Part shown: positions 23,080-35,129 of the stretch, one piece after another
Numbering within the stretch: position 1 is the first letter of the stretch
How the letters are laid out: every line of letters begins with the position of its first letter
Origin: Aporrectodea caliginosa
Lineage: Eukaryota > Annelida > Clitellata > Crassiclitellata > Lumbricidae
Assembly: GCA_020284085.1 (NCBI GenBank)
Contig: JACEVL010000513.1
Span: 1,017,501-1,081,500 of the forward strand
Direction: 5' to 3'
Length of the DNA stretch: 64,000 nucleotides
The notes under the pieces: generated by a model
Databases searched by the model: none
Seen by the model: only the letters and a program-made list of their open reading frames with translations
What the model was told of the DNA's origin: nothing
Translations under genes and position numbers: made by a program

Positions 23080-24468
23080 TTTGGGCCATTATCCCAAAAG
23101 TGTCCAATTGGGTTTTTGGAAAATGAAATTTTTTTTATCCCAAACTTTCTTGCAAGTATGTTTTTTAGTCGGCTACTGTGTTAAATTTAACTAATCTGAA
23201 AGAAATCCAGTATATTTGTAATCGTAAGTTAATTATTTTTAAAAATTTTACAAAAAAACCTCCTGATTTGTCATTACCATCCCCCTTTTTTACTTGATCA
23301 CACATTAAATATGCATCTGGTGCTTAGATTTTTGCAATTATAAACTAGATGATACCAGCAATTATTTGGAATACTGCAGGCCTTTCCTTCACAAAATATA
23401 TTAGTCTGGTGCTGAGAAATTAAGCAATTTATCGAAATTATTGAAAATCCATTATAGTATTTTCAGTGACAGAAAAAATCTGTCCAACATTGACTACAAC
23501 TGTGTATTATATGCATTAGGTGCAACTTGGCAAACATTTTCAGAGTTCATAGTAAATTCTAACTACTTCCAAATTTTTTAAATTTATTTTTATTCCCACA
23601 GGGATGGTAATGACCCTTGAGGATGGTAATAACAAATGCGTCATTACCATCCCTATGAAGATGGGGACGGTAATGAGAAAATCGCAGAATTCTGAAAAAA
23701 GGGACGGCAATGATTAAAACAGCCAGTCGACGGTAATGACGAATGCTGTCAGTAATCACAGCGCGCAAAATATTTCCACGTCAATTACTCCATCTCATAA
23801 TGAATTTCCCTCTGTTCAACAAAAGCCATACATAAAATCAGTTATTAATGTTGTAATTTACCAAACCCATGAAATACATAAATGGATGGTAATGAAGCAG
23901 AAATTTCTTCTTCTCTAATTTACAGCAAACAAACCTTCATAAAATCAAGACAATCGAAAATATTCAAATGGCCTTTCTGTTTTCTGTTACGTGAAAGATC
24001 AGATCTTGTTCTCGTTCTATTTCTTGAAGTAAGTAAGTGCGTTTTATAAAAACGAGATGCTTTCAAAAAATGAGGATGGCAATGACACGTATTTCCCTGG
24101 ACAAACTTTGTAGGTTTTTTGGAGAAGGAAATACTATGGAAATCAGTGTAGATGTGTAATTACTGCATACTCTAGGTATTCATTAATCAAAATGAGAAAC
24201 CTTTGTTACAGATTATTGCACCACATTTACGTGGCAGCTGAATGTCATGCATTGTACGTGATGGCGGACAGGGGATGGTAATGACTTTTCGTGCACTTTT
24301 TGTAAAAAAAAATTAAATTTTCAAACATATAAGAACTAAAATAGTGATGGAAATTGTTCATCTTTTCATTCTTTGAAAGAGGAGAAAACAAAATTGTACA
24401 ACTTATGAAGAAACTCCAAGAAAAACACATAGGACACCAGTTTGCCACTTTTGGGATAATGGCCCATT
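23080..24468. mobile_element. Pogo/Tc1-like TIR element with dispersed internal motif
   Basis: The left end TTTGGGCCATTATCCCAAAA and the complement of the right end AATGGGCCATTATCCCAAAA are inverted repeats of at least 20 bases, flanked by TA (23078-23079 and 24469-24470). About ten copies of GGATGGTAATGAC or close variants occur inside in both orientations, at about 23267, 23602, 23621, 23640, 23664, 23701, 23730, 23884, 24073 and 24273. No transposase frame is left. Confidence 0.75.
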
Positions 24469-24539
24469 TACGCCATCGAACAGTTCCCATAAAAGATTTG
24501 ACTGTTGTTCTTTCTTACAAACACCAGTTTACCAGATAA

Positions 24540-25249
24540 CTAACTGAGACATAATCCGGAGAATTCGCAGAGTATTTTAGCACTGTCGGGCCAACAGATA
24601 TGGATAAGTCTCTGAAAGTCTCGGTGGAGTCGGCGTCCGTTGTAGGATCCGTTTATCAGAACCCATCCATTAGTGTTAGCTATTCAAACGACACACCGCT
24701 TATCCTTCCTCCTCCCAAGCCACCAATCTCACATCTTCCATCAGCCGATCACTAACTTGATCCAGTTCTCTGATCTCCTCCTCAGAGGCCCTTCCGTGTT
24801 CACTATCCGCCAAGACATCCGTTTCATCCGTTCATCTGAAGGTTCTCGAAGCCACCATCCACTGTCGACCAGCCTCTGATAGATCACCCGCTCTAGGTGC
24901 CTTCCTTCAAAGACGGACTCCACCGTCAGGACTCGATGCGACCGTCAGCCCCGCTTTCATCGAGTCCTCGCCGCCTTTCTTAATGCCTGCACCCGGTCGC
25001 CCACTGCCTTTCTTATCGTCGTCTATGGCGTGCTCTGATTCATTACCCGATTGACCGTCGAGCGAGGTCTCTGGCGATAGCTTCGTGTGTCGTTAAACAG
25101 GGAATTAGGTTGTACGCTGTGTGCAACAGAGACTTTCGCTTAGGCAGTCAACACGGTCAAACGCCCTACGCAAAGTAGCACTCAGTCGGTCGTCAGTGGC
25201 GACACAATCGTCGTTTCAGGTCTGTTGTTATGTTTACATGGCAGACGAC
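24540..25249. other. No gene recognised
   Basis: No exon supported. Open frames on both strands at about 24670-24920 are short and unlike anything known to me. Confidence 0.4.
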
Positions 25250-25545
25250 GACGACGAGGAGGAGGAGGAGGAGGAGGAGGAGGAGGAGGAGGACGAGGAG
25301 GAGAGGACGAGGAGGAGGACGAGGAGGACGAGGAGGACGATGAGGACGATGAGGACGATGAGGACGAGGACGAGGACGAGGAAGAGAAAGAGGAGGACGA
25401 TGAGGACGAGGAAGAGGAGGAGGACGAGGACGAGGACGAGGAGGAAGAGGAGGAGGAGGAGGAGAGAGGAGGAGGAGGAGGAAGGAAGAAGAGGAGGAGG
25501 AGGAGGAGGAGGAGGAGGAGGAGGAGGAGGAGGAGGAAGAGGTGA
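25250..25545. repeat. (GAG/GAC)n tract, about 290 bp
   Basis: GAG triplets with GAC and GAT interruptions. It produces long Glu/Asp, Arg/Thr or Ser/Pro frames on both strands, all compositional. Confidence 0.95.
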
Positions 25546-25752
25546 TTGTCTGGCGCACGCGCAGTGTGCAAATCCCGCAGAGACCAATAGACAACAGCAG
25601 CAACGCATCTTCTACACAGCGGGACAACAGACATCGCTCAAACAGTCTTAGCAGATTAAGTCAAAGACACAACACAGCTTTAGTGCGTGGAATTGGGAGG
25701 GGTTTAAGACTTTATGTGGTTTGAGTGGGTTGCTTCTTGTGTGGGTTGGTTG

Positions 25753-25918
25753 CAGAGGCGTAGCCATACAAAATTTCGGAGGAGGTTTTAAATTTTCGGG
25801 GTTTATATTGGAAATTGCCGTATTTTTCTACATTTTTAGATTTTAATGACAGTAATGCATTTGTTTAGGCACTTTAGGGGGTTTGAACCAGTAATACCAC
25901 CCCATTAATACGCCCATG
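25753..25918. mobile_element. hAT-like MITE, 166 bp
   Basis: It begins CAGAGGCGTAGCCA and ends TACGCCCATG, an imperfect inverted pair. GTTGGTTG occurs exactly at 25745-25752 and 25919-25926. Related ends are found at 43809-45326 and 48352-48532. Confidence 0.75.
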
Positions 25919-26045
25919 GTTGGTTGGTTGTAGACTTGGGTGCTTGGGTTTAGGTGGGTTCGGGTGGGTGGTATCGGTTGGGTGGATATGGGATTTGGTT
26001 GGGTATGGATTGGGTGGGTCAGTGAGTAAGTGACTGAGTGAGGGA
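25919..26045. repeat. (GGTTGGGT)n-like G/T-rich tract
   Basis: Imperfect GGTTG/GGGTG repeats. Confidence 0.75.
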
Positions 26046-26052
26046 AGGAGAC

Positions 26053-26464
26053 CAGTGGCGCCGCCAGACGCCAAGAAAGTGGACGCAAAGTCACAAACAT
26101 ATTTAAGACATAAAACATTGTCAGTCATTTTGGTCAATCATGTGATAATGAAACGTAAATGAACATTACATAGGCCTAACGCTACATAGACGAAAACTCT
26201 TAAAGTCTTAAACATTTACACTCAGCGTCAACGCTGACAACGCAGTATCATGCGGTCATAATATGTGAAACTTTCATCATGCCATTTGAATGATTTGGTC
26301 ACTAACAATCATTGTCTGTGCTGATCAAACGGAAATGCCAACGCAATGCGACGACATTTAGAGGTTAACATTAAAAGGTTCTCATTTGTGTCATTAATAT
26401 TTCATTGTTTAGCCAAATAAGTAGACGCAACTGCGCCTATTGCGTCCGCGTGCCGGCGCCACTG
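26053..26464. mobile_element. hAT-like TIR element
   Basis: It starts CAGTGGCGCCGCCAGACGCC and ends with CCGGCGCCACTG. The inner word GTGGACGC has an inverted partner GCGTCCGC. The flanking 8-mers do not match, so the target duplication has decayed or the boundary is slightly off. Confidence 0.65.
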
Positions 26465-26730
26465 GAATAAGTGAAGGATAAAGTGGAGAGTGAAGGATAA
26501 AGTGGAGAGTGACTGTGTGAAAGGTCACTGAAGGACTTCTGGTCTGCTGGAGACGAGGATCGGCGACCAAGTACGCAAGGGCGAAAGTACCTCCGCCACC
26601 GGACGTCCGTGCATTGCCCTTCCGTGCTTTTAATGCAGTCTGTGCCAGTCACAACTCACAAGCCCGGATGCAGGAGGAGGGCGACGTTAATGGTCTATAT
26701 TACTACAGTGTCGTTAAACAGAAATAATAA

Positions 26731-26850
26731 TAATAATAATAATAATATCTTTTCTTTAATAAGCGCCTGACAAACGCACTGCGCTGTACATTTACATGTT
26801 ATGCAACTGAAATCTTAACTACTAACAGAACAGACAGCCATGTAGGCTAA
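26731..26850. repeat. Dispersed repeat family B, copy 1
   Basis: About 120 bases nearly identical to 49737-49860, including AAGCGCCTGACAAACGCACT and GCGCTGTACATTTACATGTT. Confidence 0.85.
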
Positions 26851-26859
26851 TATCTACCT

Positions 26860-27935
26860 ACCTACGTATACCTAGTAAACTGAAGGAGTAAGGAGAGAAA
26901 AAGCGAACGATTGCGCAAACTAGGCCTAATAGTAGGCCTATCGCTCGGAAAGTTTCGTATTATTGAGCACTTATGTCCGTCCAGATTACGGGAAAACGCG
27001 TTGTAGGTCTAGGCAACTTGTTCATAATGCTTTTATTGTATTTGTATTACGTTGCATAATATTCTGCATCTGATGTTTTGAGGCCACCATGAAAATTGAG
27101 CTAGCCAACAAGATTTCTGTGGAGAAACACTAAGGTGGTGCTAAGTCGAAAAATTTAAAGTGTCATTTTCCGAGGCTGTGAGTGGCTATAGTAGGCCTAC
27201 GCAAGAGAATGCGCGAATGAAACCTAGTTCTTCAAATAAAGGTAGTCTAATTAAAATAAGTTATAAATATGAACATATTGTCTCATGCAGTTTTCAGTTA
27301 GCCTTATCGTATGTAAAATGTAAATATCTTTTTACGGTCAACGCCAACAGAAGCAGTCTTTGTGTGATTAGCCGATGAAGCTTTCACCAGACGTCACTCC
27401 ATAGAGTAGCGATAAGATCACTGGCGTGAAGAGCAGTAGGAAGCGGGATCGCTTCCCGCTACTCTCCCAAAGGGTCCACTCAGCCTATTAATCGCTAGAT
27501 AGCGTTGGTAAAATTAGCAGTAGGATGTGATGGGCGCCTTGCATGGCTGCCGTATACAGCTAAATTCGACTCCTGTAATAACTTGTGATCATCCGTTCAT
27601 AGTACTCTTAATTAAGTGGAATATCTACATAAAACAATCAAACCACTAGAAACACTTGTTCTGTTATTTCTAAATTGTATTAGGTTCACAAAGCATGAAA
27701 TACAATTGAAAAAAGAACTACCAATAACTATTATCCCCCAAAATAGGCATGCAAATACTATTTAATGGACACAAAGCTATTTTAGTGAATGACAGCAATA
27801 AAGTGATGTTATGTAATTCATTAGAGAGAATATAATATATACAGTGAAACCAAGTGTCAACCTATCAGAGAGGTCAAGACAGGTTTGAAAGCAACACTTT
27901 TCCCAGGATGACCCATAAAACTCGTGTAAATGTTC
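26860..27935. other. No gene recognised
   Basis: No exon or repeat supported, apart from scattered TAGGCCTA palindromes. Confidence 0.45.
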
Positions 27936-27949
27936 AACTATAAGTTACA

Positions 27950-28258
27950 AAGGAAGAGCAAAAAATCATACCGATTCATTCCGATATTACACAAATCGAT
28001 ACAGATATCTTATGATAACAACAGAAAAAGTATATCCATACCAATATTATACAAATGGACACAATACCTTATGATACCATTACAAAAAGTCATGTCAATC
28101 CATTCCGATATTACACAAATGGATATTATCTTATGATACCATCATAAAAATTATGCAAATCCACTTTATTACACATAATTATGGATACTGATATCTTAGG
28201 ATACCATCATAAAAATTAAGCATATCCATACCAATATTACACAAATAGATATCTTCGT
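27950..28258. repeat. ~58 bp tandem repeat, about five copies
   Basis: The unit contains CCATACCAATATTACACAAA and then CTTATGATACCATCATAAAA. Copies are 75-90 % alike by eye. Confidence 0.9.
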
Positions 28259-28294
28259 CCGATAAACTGCGCTTCACTCCCTTCACCTGTCTTT

Positions 28295-28631
28295 CAGGGC
28301 CGTTTTATGACAGCAGGCACTGTGCCTAGGGACCTACAAAAGTCTGAAAATGAGATATTGAAAAAATAAGTTTAATGACTGAACTTAATGTGAAAATGAA
28401 AATTTCAGATTCTAATTTAATCATTTTTGTAATTGTACTGAAACAGTTTAAATTTAAGATATTAAGACAGTTTAAGATATTAACTTAAAATTAAGTTAAG
28501 CTGTGCAACAACCTACATTAAGTGAACTTTACAGCTCTTTGCATTAGCAAAATGATATATAACGTCTTCAAATGTTGGGGCCTACAAATGCAAGAGTGTA
28601 TAGGGTCTACGACGACCTTAAAACGGCCCTG
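28295..28631. mobile_element. hAT-like MITE, 337 bp
   Basis: Ends are CAGGGCCGTTTTA and TAAAACGGCCCTG, perfect over 13 bases. The flanking 8-mers CTGTCTTT and CTTTCTTT agree at 7 of 8 positions. Confidence 0.82.
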
Positions 28632-30320
28632 CTTTCTTTATTAAGATCAAAGTATTTTCAGATAATGCATTGCAGTGGGCAAGATAGATAATCTATAAGT
28701 CTTTTAGCATGTGTTGCAGCCAACAAATAATACACATCCTCAATGCTATACATGCAAACCGCTAATCATTCTTTAACGATTCAAATGAACATTTGAATCA
28801 AACAGAAACGAATCACATCTTAACGTACAAGTGCTGCTAATACATGGTGACATTAGGCACTTTAGAACGAGCTTCTTATGAAGGTGCTAAATTATTCTTT
28901 ACATACAAACAATGAGATCCTACATGCATGCACACACATAAATATACTATATACTGTGTCTGAATACCAAAGGCCACAATTATGGTTGTCTGCATAAACC
29001 CTTGTAGAAAGGCAGACACCAAATGTTTTAGCTACATTAGAGTCTAATGCTCTCTGACTGCATTTAATACAATGCCTATTATAATGGTGGTAGACAACAC
29101 GCCAAAAACTTCAAAAAATGAATGCCATGCGTGGATATAACAAAATATTCAGCTGCCGAAATTACTTCCAAACAAATTCTTTTAATTAACACTATTTCTA
29201 CAAATCCATGTTCAAAATGTGCAGTCATACAGCAGAACATGAGTAGTTTAATCATAAATTTTTTCACTTTAGTTTTCACTTAAATATCTAGTCTTATTAT
29301 GATAATCTGAATCTATATTATGACAATCATAATAGTAATAATTGTTTAAATAATCAATAGTGATAAAAGAATAAAAATAAAACAAAAATCATAATAGCAA
29401 TATTAAAACTAGTAGCAATAAAAATCAAAACAACAATGATAATACAATAATAAACATCAGTAAAATTAAAAATTGAGCACAATAATAATAATAATAATAT
29501 AAAAAGCAAACGGTGGGTTAGGCAGCTTCAATTCCTAGCCAGTTCAAGAATCATTGGTAACCAAAGCCATCATCCACTACAACAAGGATGGACATAGTGT
29601 CTCAAGTTGACAGATGGTGAAGCTTCTGCATCACAACCCTAACTACATTTACCTTGCAATGCTGGAAACTATTCCAGTCATCTCTCTGTTGCACCAATCA
29701 GAATGTCTGATAATGAACAAGTATTCCAATTTTTATGATACTGTGCCCGGGGTTTAATCAGCTGCGGCGATAAAATAGGGGCACTACATAAATATATATT
29801 TTTTTACTTTATGATAGCAGGAGTACTTAGAGATTAAGCTAAATACATCATATGAAACCCCTGAGTAAACTGCAAGCCATAAGAATATTTCAATCCCAGA
29901 AGTTGAAGCACCTGAGAACTAAAACAAAGTAAAAGTGCTAGATACCAGCACCATGAAAGTTTAGAAATACAATCAATCAGATTGCACAGCCTGAACCAGA
30001 ACCACTTTCCATCATTTTATCATATAGCAAAAATGATAAAGCACTCTCTTAGATGCTACGAATAAATTATTTAGAACGATCAGTCTTTTTGCTTATACAT
30101 TTCTTCCCACTGATGACCTGATCCAGCTTCAATGTCCTACAGAAGAAAGAAGAAATCAACCCAGTACACAGTGTCTCCAGATGTGTTGCCAATTAACACA
30201 AACTTTCTCTTGGCATTAGCTTCGATACCGCGTGAAACTTTGGAACCATCTTCCATCTACAGCTAATCTTTCAGTCTACAGCGAATGCTTCAGTCAACAG
30301 CCAATGCAGATAGAATATAC
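28632..30320. other. No gene recognised
   Basis: AT-rich, with short ATAATA runs near 29330-29500. No exon supported. Confidence 0.45.
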
Positions 30321-30322
30321 TT

Positions 30323-30648
30323 GGATATACGAATCTAAAATTCAATTTACTACATGTATATCATCTTCCTAGCAAACCTTCATCAGAACAAAAGAACTTG
30401 CAAATGTTGTACTACAAGTGTTCATGTTTCAGTGTACTTTCCGATTGCTGATTAAAGACACCATCATACTTGTGTGAAATACAAAGCATATTGTAATATG
30501 AGTATGTTGCAACATAATCCTGATAATTATAATATAGTTGGACATACGAATCTCAACTTCAAATAAGTACATGTTTATAATCTTCTTAGAAAAACCTTTG
30601 TCAGAACAAAGAACTTGCAAATGTTGTATTATAAGTGTTCATGACTTA
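30323..30648. repeat. Direct duplication, two ~110 bp copies
   Basis: 30323-30427 and 30538-30645 share GGATATACGAATCT-like, CAGAACAAA-GAACTTGC and AAATGTTGT-TAAGTGTTCATG words in the same order. They are separated by about 110 bases. Confidence 0.8.
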
Positions 30649-30828
30649 CTTCCTACTTCATATGAACAAACAGGGATTGGGTTTCTTGACTGAAGAATTA
30701 TCTGTACAGAATAATTTCTCTTTCAACTTCCAATCAGCTATACATTCTCAAAAACTTTGAAGACATGCCTTTTCATACTATTAGCAATGTACACAATGCA
30801 TAAATTGAAATGCTTAAATGTGCTACAG

Positions 30829-31222
30829 CAGTGCTTCCCAAACTTTTCAGTGTCACGGACCGGCAGAATTAACTTTTCAGTGTCACGGACCGGCAGAAAT
30901 TTTCCCCCTGCAGGAAAACCGGTGCCCAGTTAATTAATTATTTCTGTTTTTGATAACCTAAAATAGGTTCCTCAAATATGTATTAAAATTGATTAAAACA
31001 CATGTTTAGCCAATTCTATGACTCTATTGCCCTTTAACTGCTGGCCTAATAAGTGTTTTTTGTAATGACTTTTAAAAAATGAATGAATGAATGAATTAAA
31101 AAATGTAAGTAATTTCTTGATTCCGAGACAATTTGACCAGTTTCTTGACTCACTCTGCGGACTGGCAACTGAAGGCTCGTAGACCGGCACCGGTCCGCGG
31201 ACCACCACTTTGGGAAGCACTG
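30829..31222. mobile_element. hAT-like MITE (family C), 394 bp, two internal 30 bp units
   Basis: Ends CAGTGCTTCCCAAA and TTTGGGAAGCACTG are inverted repeats. The 8-mer TGCTACAG flanks both sides exactly (30821-30828 and 31223-31230). CTTTTCAGTGTCACGGACCG occurs twice in tandem near the left end. A second copy lies at 61570-62009. Confidence 0.92.
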
Positions 31223-31230
31223 TGCTACAG

Positions 31231-32046
31231 TACGTGTTTTCTTACAGTTACGACATGCAGAGTTTTATACAGTTATTTCAACTTCAAATCACCAATACAC
31301 AATTCATTGCAACGAAAGTATATCTTTTTCCACAGATTCAATTTCTAATTTAATCATTGGTCTTTACAATGCCATCACCATATCCTAACCAGACAAGAAC
31401 CTTCTACCTAAAATGAATATTCAGCTTTCTTCAGGTATATAATACCAGTACAGCACAAACATTTTTCTGTCATTCACTTAAACACTGTTAACAGGTAAAT
31501 GAATTATTCACTCATATATTCAGATGCAAAGCAATCCTCAAACCCTTTACCAAATTCAACAAAACAGTCCAATAATAATGTAAAACTCTACACCTTCTCT
31601 TTGTTTTAAAATAAATGAAACGTGTATAGTGTATACAACAGACTTAAATCACAAACAACGGTGGATAGATAGAAAGCTGCAGTCTATGATGTCAACTCTA
31701 AGATAATGTGCATATTCCCAACCCAGAATTTAATTAATTAATTAAGGCATTACCAGTGATGACTAGCAAAGCTGTAATTATTAACTTAACAGTATTACCC
31801 AACTTATTTCACTTGTGAGCCCCAAAACTTACATTTATTAAAAATAATATCATAAGCAAAGTATAAACCTTTTGCATACACAAATGTATATATAATGCAT
31901 ATATACACAAACATAAAAGGTTAGAAAAAATTGTAAAACTACCAAATTAAACGGCATCTTTGACACAGTCTAAATTTACTCGAATAACAATTTTCCTGCC
32001 CTTTTACTGATTTTTTTTATCTCAAAGTCACCCCATTAGGTCTTAG
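31231..32046. other. Probable 3' flank of the minus-strand gene at 32047
   Basis: AT-rich, with no open frame. TTTATT words such as the one near 31836 could be minus-strand AATAAA signals, but none can be chosen. Confidence 0.35.
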
Positions 32047-34297
32047 CTATTTTCTAAGCTTTTGGCTATTTCGGACAATGTCGTCAGGAGATGGTGTTGT
32101 GAAATTGAAAGGCTTAATCTGAGGAGGGCAACAAAGCCCAACATCACAGAAAACCTGATTCTTTCTGGATGGTTCAACCTTATGACACAGAACTTGACCG
32201 AATGAAGATGGGCACCTCTCCTGCAATGACAGCTTTTTTACCCCTATGACTATTGTATCTAAACATGGCTTCTTCACTTCTACGTCTAAATCATCAATTC
32301 TCTCCAAGTCGTCTTCAGCTTCTGTTGACGATATTTGATTCTGTGAAGCAAACTTTGATGCAGCTTTATCAGAAAGCAGAGGTTGAGCACTTGCTGTACT
32401 TCTTGTAGATAACTTGTGGTTCTGAAGATGGGCTGATGCCAAATCATCTAACGATATCTCTGCTGGCGAACTAAATGGAATATTCCAGGACTGCACATCC
32501 TTCCCTTTTGCTTTCTCTCCTTCAGGAAAAACGCCAAAGAATGGAGAAGAAAAAGCTTTGCTCCTTCCATTTGTAGTATCAAAACTTGTTTCTTTCTCTT
32601 CATTGCCGAAATTCCATAAGCCATTTGGAAAAACTTTGCCATTATTCAGCGAGTCATCTGCAGAATTTTCATTTAAATTCAAATTATCAGTGATGCATAA
32701 CATACTTCTGAAAAGTTAGAGTGCATGAACAAATACTTTATCAGAAAATTACTTAAAATAAAAGTATAATTATTGCTTTATACAATTATTTACAATACAA
32801 AAAATAAAATCTTTGCCTTAAAAACAATTTTAAATACCAGAGTTTATACCACATGATCAGTCTTTTATCAAATTACAATAACCAGTCTTTGTCAAAATGG
32901 CACTTTTATCTCAAACTACAGATTAATTACTTCGGATTATGCAAGTCTTGGCCAAAATAGCCACTATTTTGGCTTTTTGATTCATTTCGATAGATTGGTT
33001 AATAATGCATGAAATTTGTCCAATAATTCAATAATTCTATTATGATCAGACTACTACTGTGTCTGAATTTGTGTTTCAGAGTTATTTCTGAGGTCTGATC
33101 TAGAATTTTGTGCGTTTTAGTCAGTACGTGGTTGCATATCATTGGAACCAGAACTCCACTTTGAATCAGTCGACCTTTCACATTTAGATCACATCCAGTT
33201 TGAAGACTATATACTCTCTATGACTGGGAAATCTCAGGAGAGGGTGACAGGTAATAATCCTTTGGTCGTTGTCTGAGATTTCATTCTTAGTCCTCAATGA
33301 ACATGATAATGGAACTCTTAACAAACTGTCAACTTTGGATAGTACTCTGTTGTTTGAGTTCTACTTGTAATCATAATCTCAAAATTTCTACAGCGCCCAC
33401 AAAGCAGTTGCGGGGAAATCAGTTTATTCGCAAGCATTTAGTCAAACCATAATCGGCATGCAAAGGGTCAAGATCCAAAGGGTCAGGCAGACAGACAGTC
33501 AGATTGCTAAAATGGGTGGTGCTTAGAGTTGAAACGACGAGGGAGGTGAGGGAAGAGAAGAAATCGGGATAGGATTTGTGAAAAAGAAGTGTTTTTAGTT
33601 TCGAGTGAGAGACCTGTGGAGAGATAGCAAGAGTGAGTAAGGTTTTGGTGAGTTCGTAGGATGAATCAGATATTTGTGTGCGAGAGTCCACCAGTGGCTA
33701 CATTTCTAATCATTGTTACGTTATTTGCTTACACGTGAACAAACAGATCACGCAATTAATGTTCAACCCTAATTAAAGAATGATTCAAGGGCAGAAATTT
33801 CGTTTAAGATTTCTGTCCTATCCGCGCCACCTAGCCAAATCAACTACAATGAGTACACTGACCGTACATTGTCGGTGGGAAAACGAGACTGGCCACCCGC
33901 CCTCATGTGCCGTCGTAAGAAAATGAAGTCGCTAACACCTCATACTAGGGTGAGTCCTCACACCCATGGCTGCCTCGGGGCCAGCTAAAGGGATTGCTCT
34001 TCTTCTTGTAACGTTTACAATAGTATTTGAAACCGTAATTGTAGAATTTTCTAAAATTCCTTATTTTTAAATAAATAGCTAATGAATATATTTAAATAAT
34101 CGCAATGTATATTTTAAGTAAACGCGCAAATACGTTTATTGCATTGTTTTTAAATATAGGTACAATAGTAGGCCAAAATAAACTTAAAGAAGTATATGTC
34201 ATTTACCGTTGCCGCTGCTCACCGACCCAAAACACGACGCCCCTTCCTTTTTAGGATTTGATTTAAACCCCGGCGAATAGTACTCTTGAAAAAGCAT
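32047..34297 (-). CDS. SKI7-like protein related to the C-terminus of HBS1 short isoform, two coding exons
   Basis: Predicted coding exons are 34297-34207 and 32657-32047, giving 233 residues. The start is the ATG at 34297. The first exon ends at a G|GTAAAT donor (phase 1) and the second follows TTCTGCAG, which restores frame exactly; the alternative acceptor at 32706 does not. Exon 2 contains SLDDLASAHL, then SLQERCPSSFGQVLC, then KPFNFTTPSPDDIV close to the stop. The last motif matches the 'PF.FdtPSPDDiV' element conserved in HBS1 and SKI7-like proteins. The middle one resembles the R-F-L exosome-binding motif described for the HBS1L short isoform. In that family such proteins bridge the cytoplasmic RNA exosome and the SKI helicase complex. 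No GTPase domain and no HBS1 N-terminal domain is visible. The N-terminus (MLFQEYYSPGF) is not recognised. The gene is head to head with AK6. The assignment is inference from short motifs. Confidence 0.62.
33371..33700 (+). repeat. Dispersed repeat family A, copy 3
   Basis: Shares AATCTCAAAATTTCTACAGC and CAGTTTATTCGCAAGC with copies 1 and 2. The copy is longer than the others. Confidence 0.55.
33785..33955 (+). mobile_element. SINE body, same family as 50862-50995
   Basis: AGATTTCTGTCC, CCTAGCCAAATCAACTACAA and TGAGTACACTGACCGTAC occur in the same order as in the minus-strand copy at about 50810-50930. The tRNA-like head is not visible here. Confidence 0.65.
33960..34200. other. No further feature recognised
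   Basis: AT-rich intronic sequence. Confidence 0.4.
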
Positions 34298-34600
34298 TGT
34301 GAATTAAATTTGTAAAAAAATAGACTGATTATAAAATAAAACTTGTATGCTTTTTGTTTTGACCATCTGTTTACTTTCTTCGCCGTTCTATGACTCATCG
34401 CCGGATATCTCGCTCAACGAGAATTCGTTTTTATGCACAAGAACAAAGATAGTTTTGTAGCACTATACATATTTTCCATTTGAACCAGCATCTTGGGTAT
34501 AATAATAATAATTAACTAAAAAATAATGTGTTTCATGGATCATTTTTAACTCCTCAGGTAGTCTTTACAAACTGTTGGATAAACCATAATTATATCTATA
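34298..34600. promoter_or_regulatory. Intergenic 5' region of the SKI7-like gene
   Basis: Sequence upstream of the minus-strand start. It and the interval to AK6 (36114) would form a head-to-head promoter region, now expanded by LINE insertions. No core promoter element can be named. Confidence 0.3.
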
Positions 34601-34639
34601 GGTGTATATTGTTTATCAAGGATTTAGCTAATTCATATT

Positions 34640-34765
34640 TCTGAAATGTTGTTCTAGGTGTCCCTAGTTAGCGGGATCTTAATCCCTTTTGGGACTCCTC
34701 TTGCGGCCAATCCTGATATTTTATGTTGAAATGTTATGTGTTTTGATTTGGCTTCAATAAAAGAG
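34640..34765 (+). mobile_element. LINE/SINE 3' tail (family D)
   Basis: Contains GTTAGCGGGATCTTAATCCC and GCTTCAATAAAAGAGTTTTG, leading into (GATT)n. The same tail in reverse orientation lies at 37383-37570. Confidence 0.75.
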
Positions 34766-34942
<177 letters not shown>

Positions 34943-35129
34943 TAAAAATCGTCTAGCCATCTGTAACTTTAACGTGGAAAAGGGGCAGCCATCACTGAGC
35001 CATGCAATAGCGGATTATTTTATCCTTTAGGGCTGTCCTGTTGACGGCATCAACAGATTAACTTTGAAAATGACTGATTACTGATTATTTCCTGTAAGTC
35101 TTCTGTTGTTGTTAAATCAATAAACGGCT

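Larger units (their letters stand above)
32700..34200 (-). other. Intron of the SKI7-like gene with inserted repeats
   Basis: No further exon is needed for a continuous frame. The intron contains dispersed repeat family A (33371-33440), an adjoining open minus frame of 90 codons (33419-33691) that looks like repeat-derived sequence, and a SINE body (33785-33950). Confidence 0.4.

Noticed and set aside
25121..25651. Acidic and Arg-rich frames on both strands
   Set aside because: Produced by the (GAG/GAC)n tract.
32047..32703. Single-exon reading of the SKI7-like frame starting at 32703
   Set aside because: The phase-matched junction 34207/32657 explains the frame better. The acceptor at 32706 cannot join the upstream ATG exon in frame.
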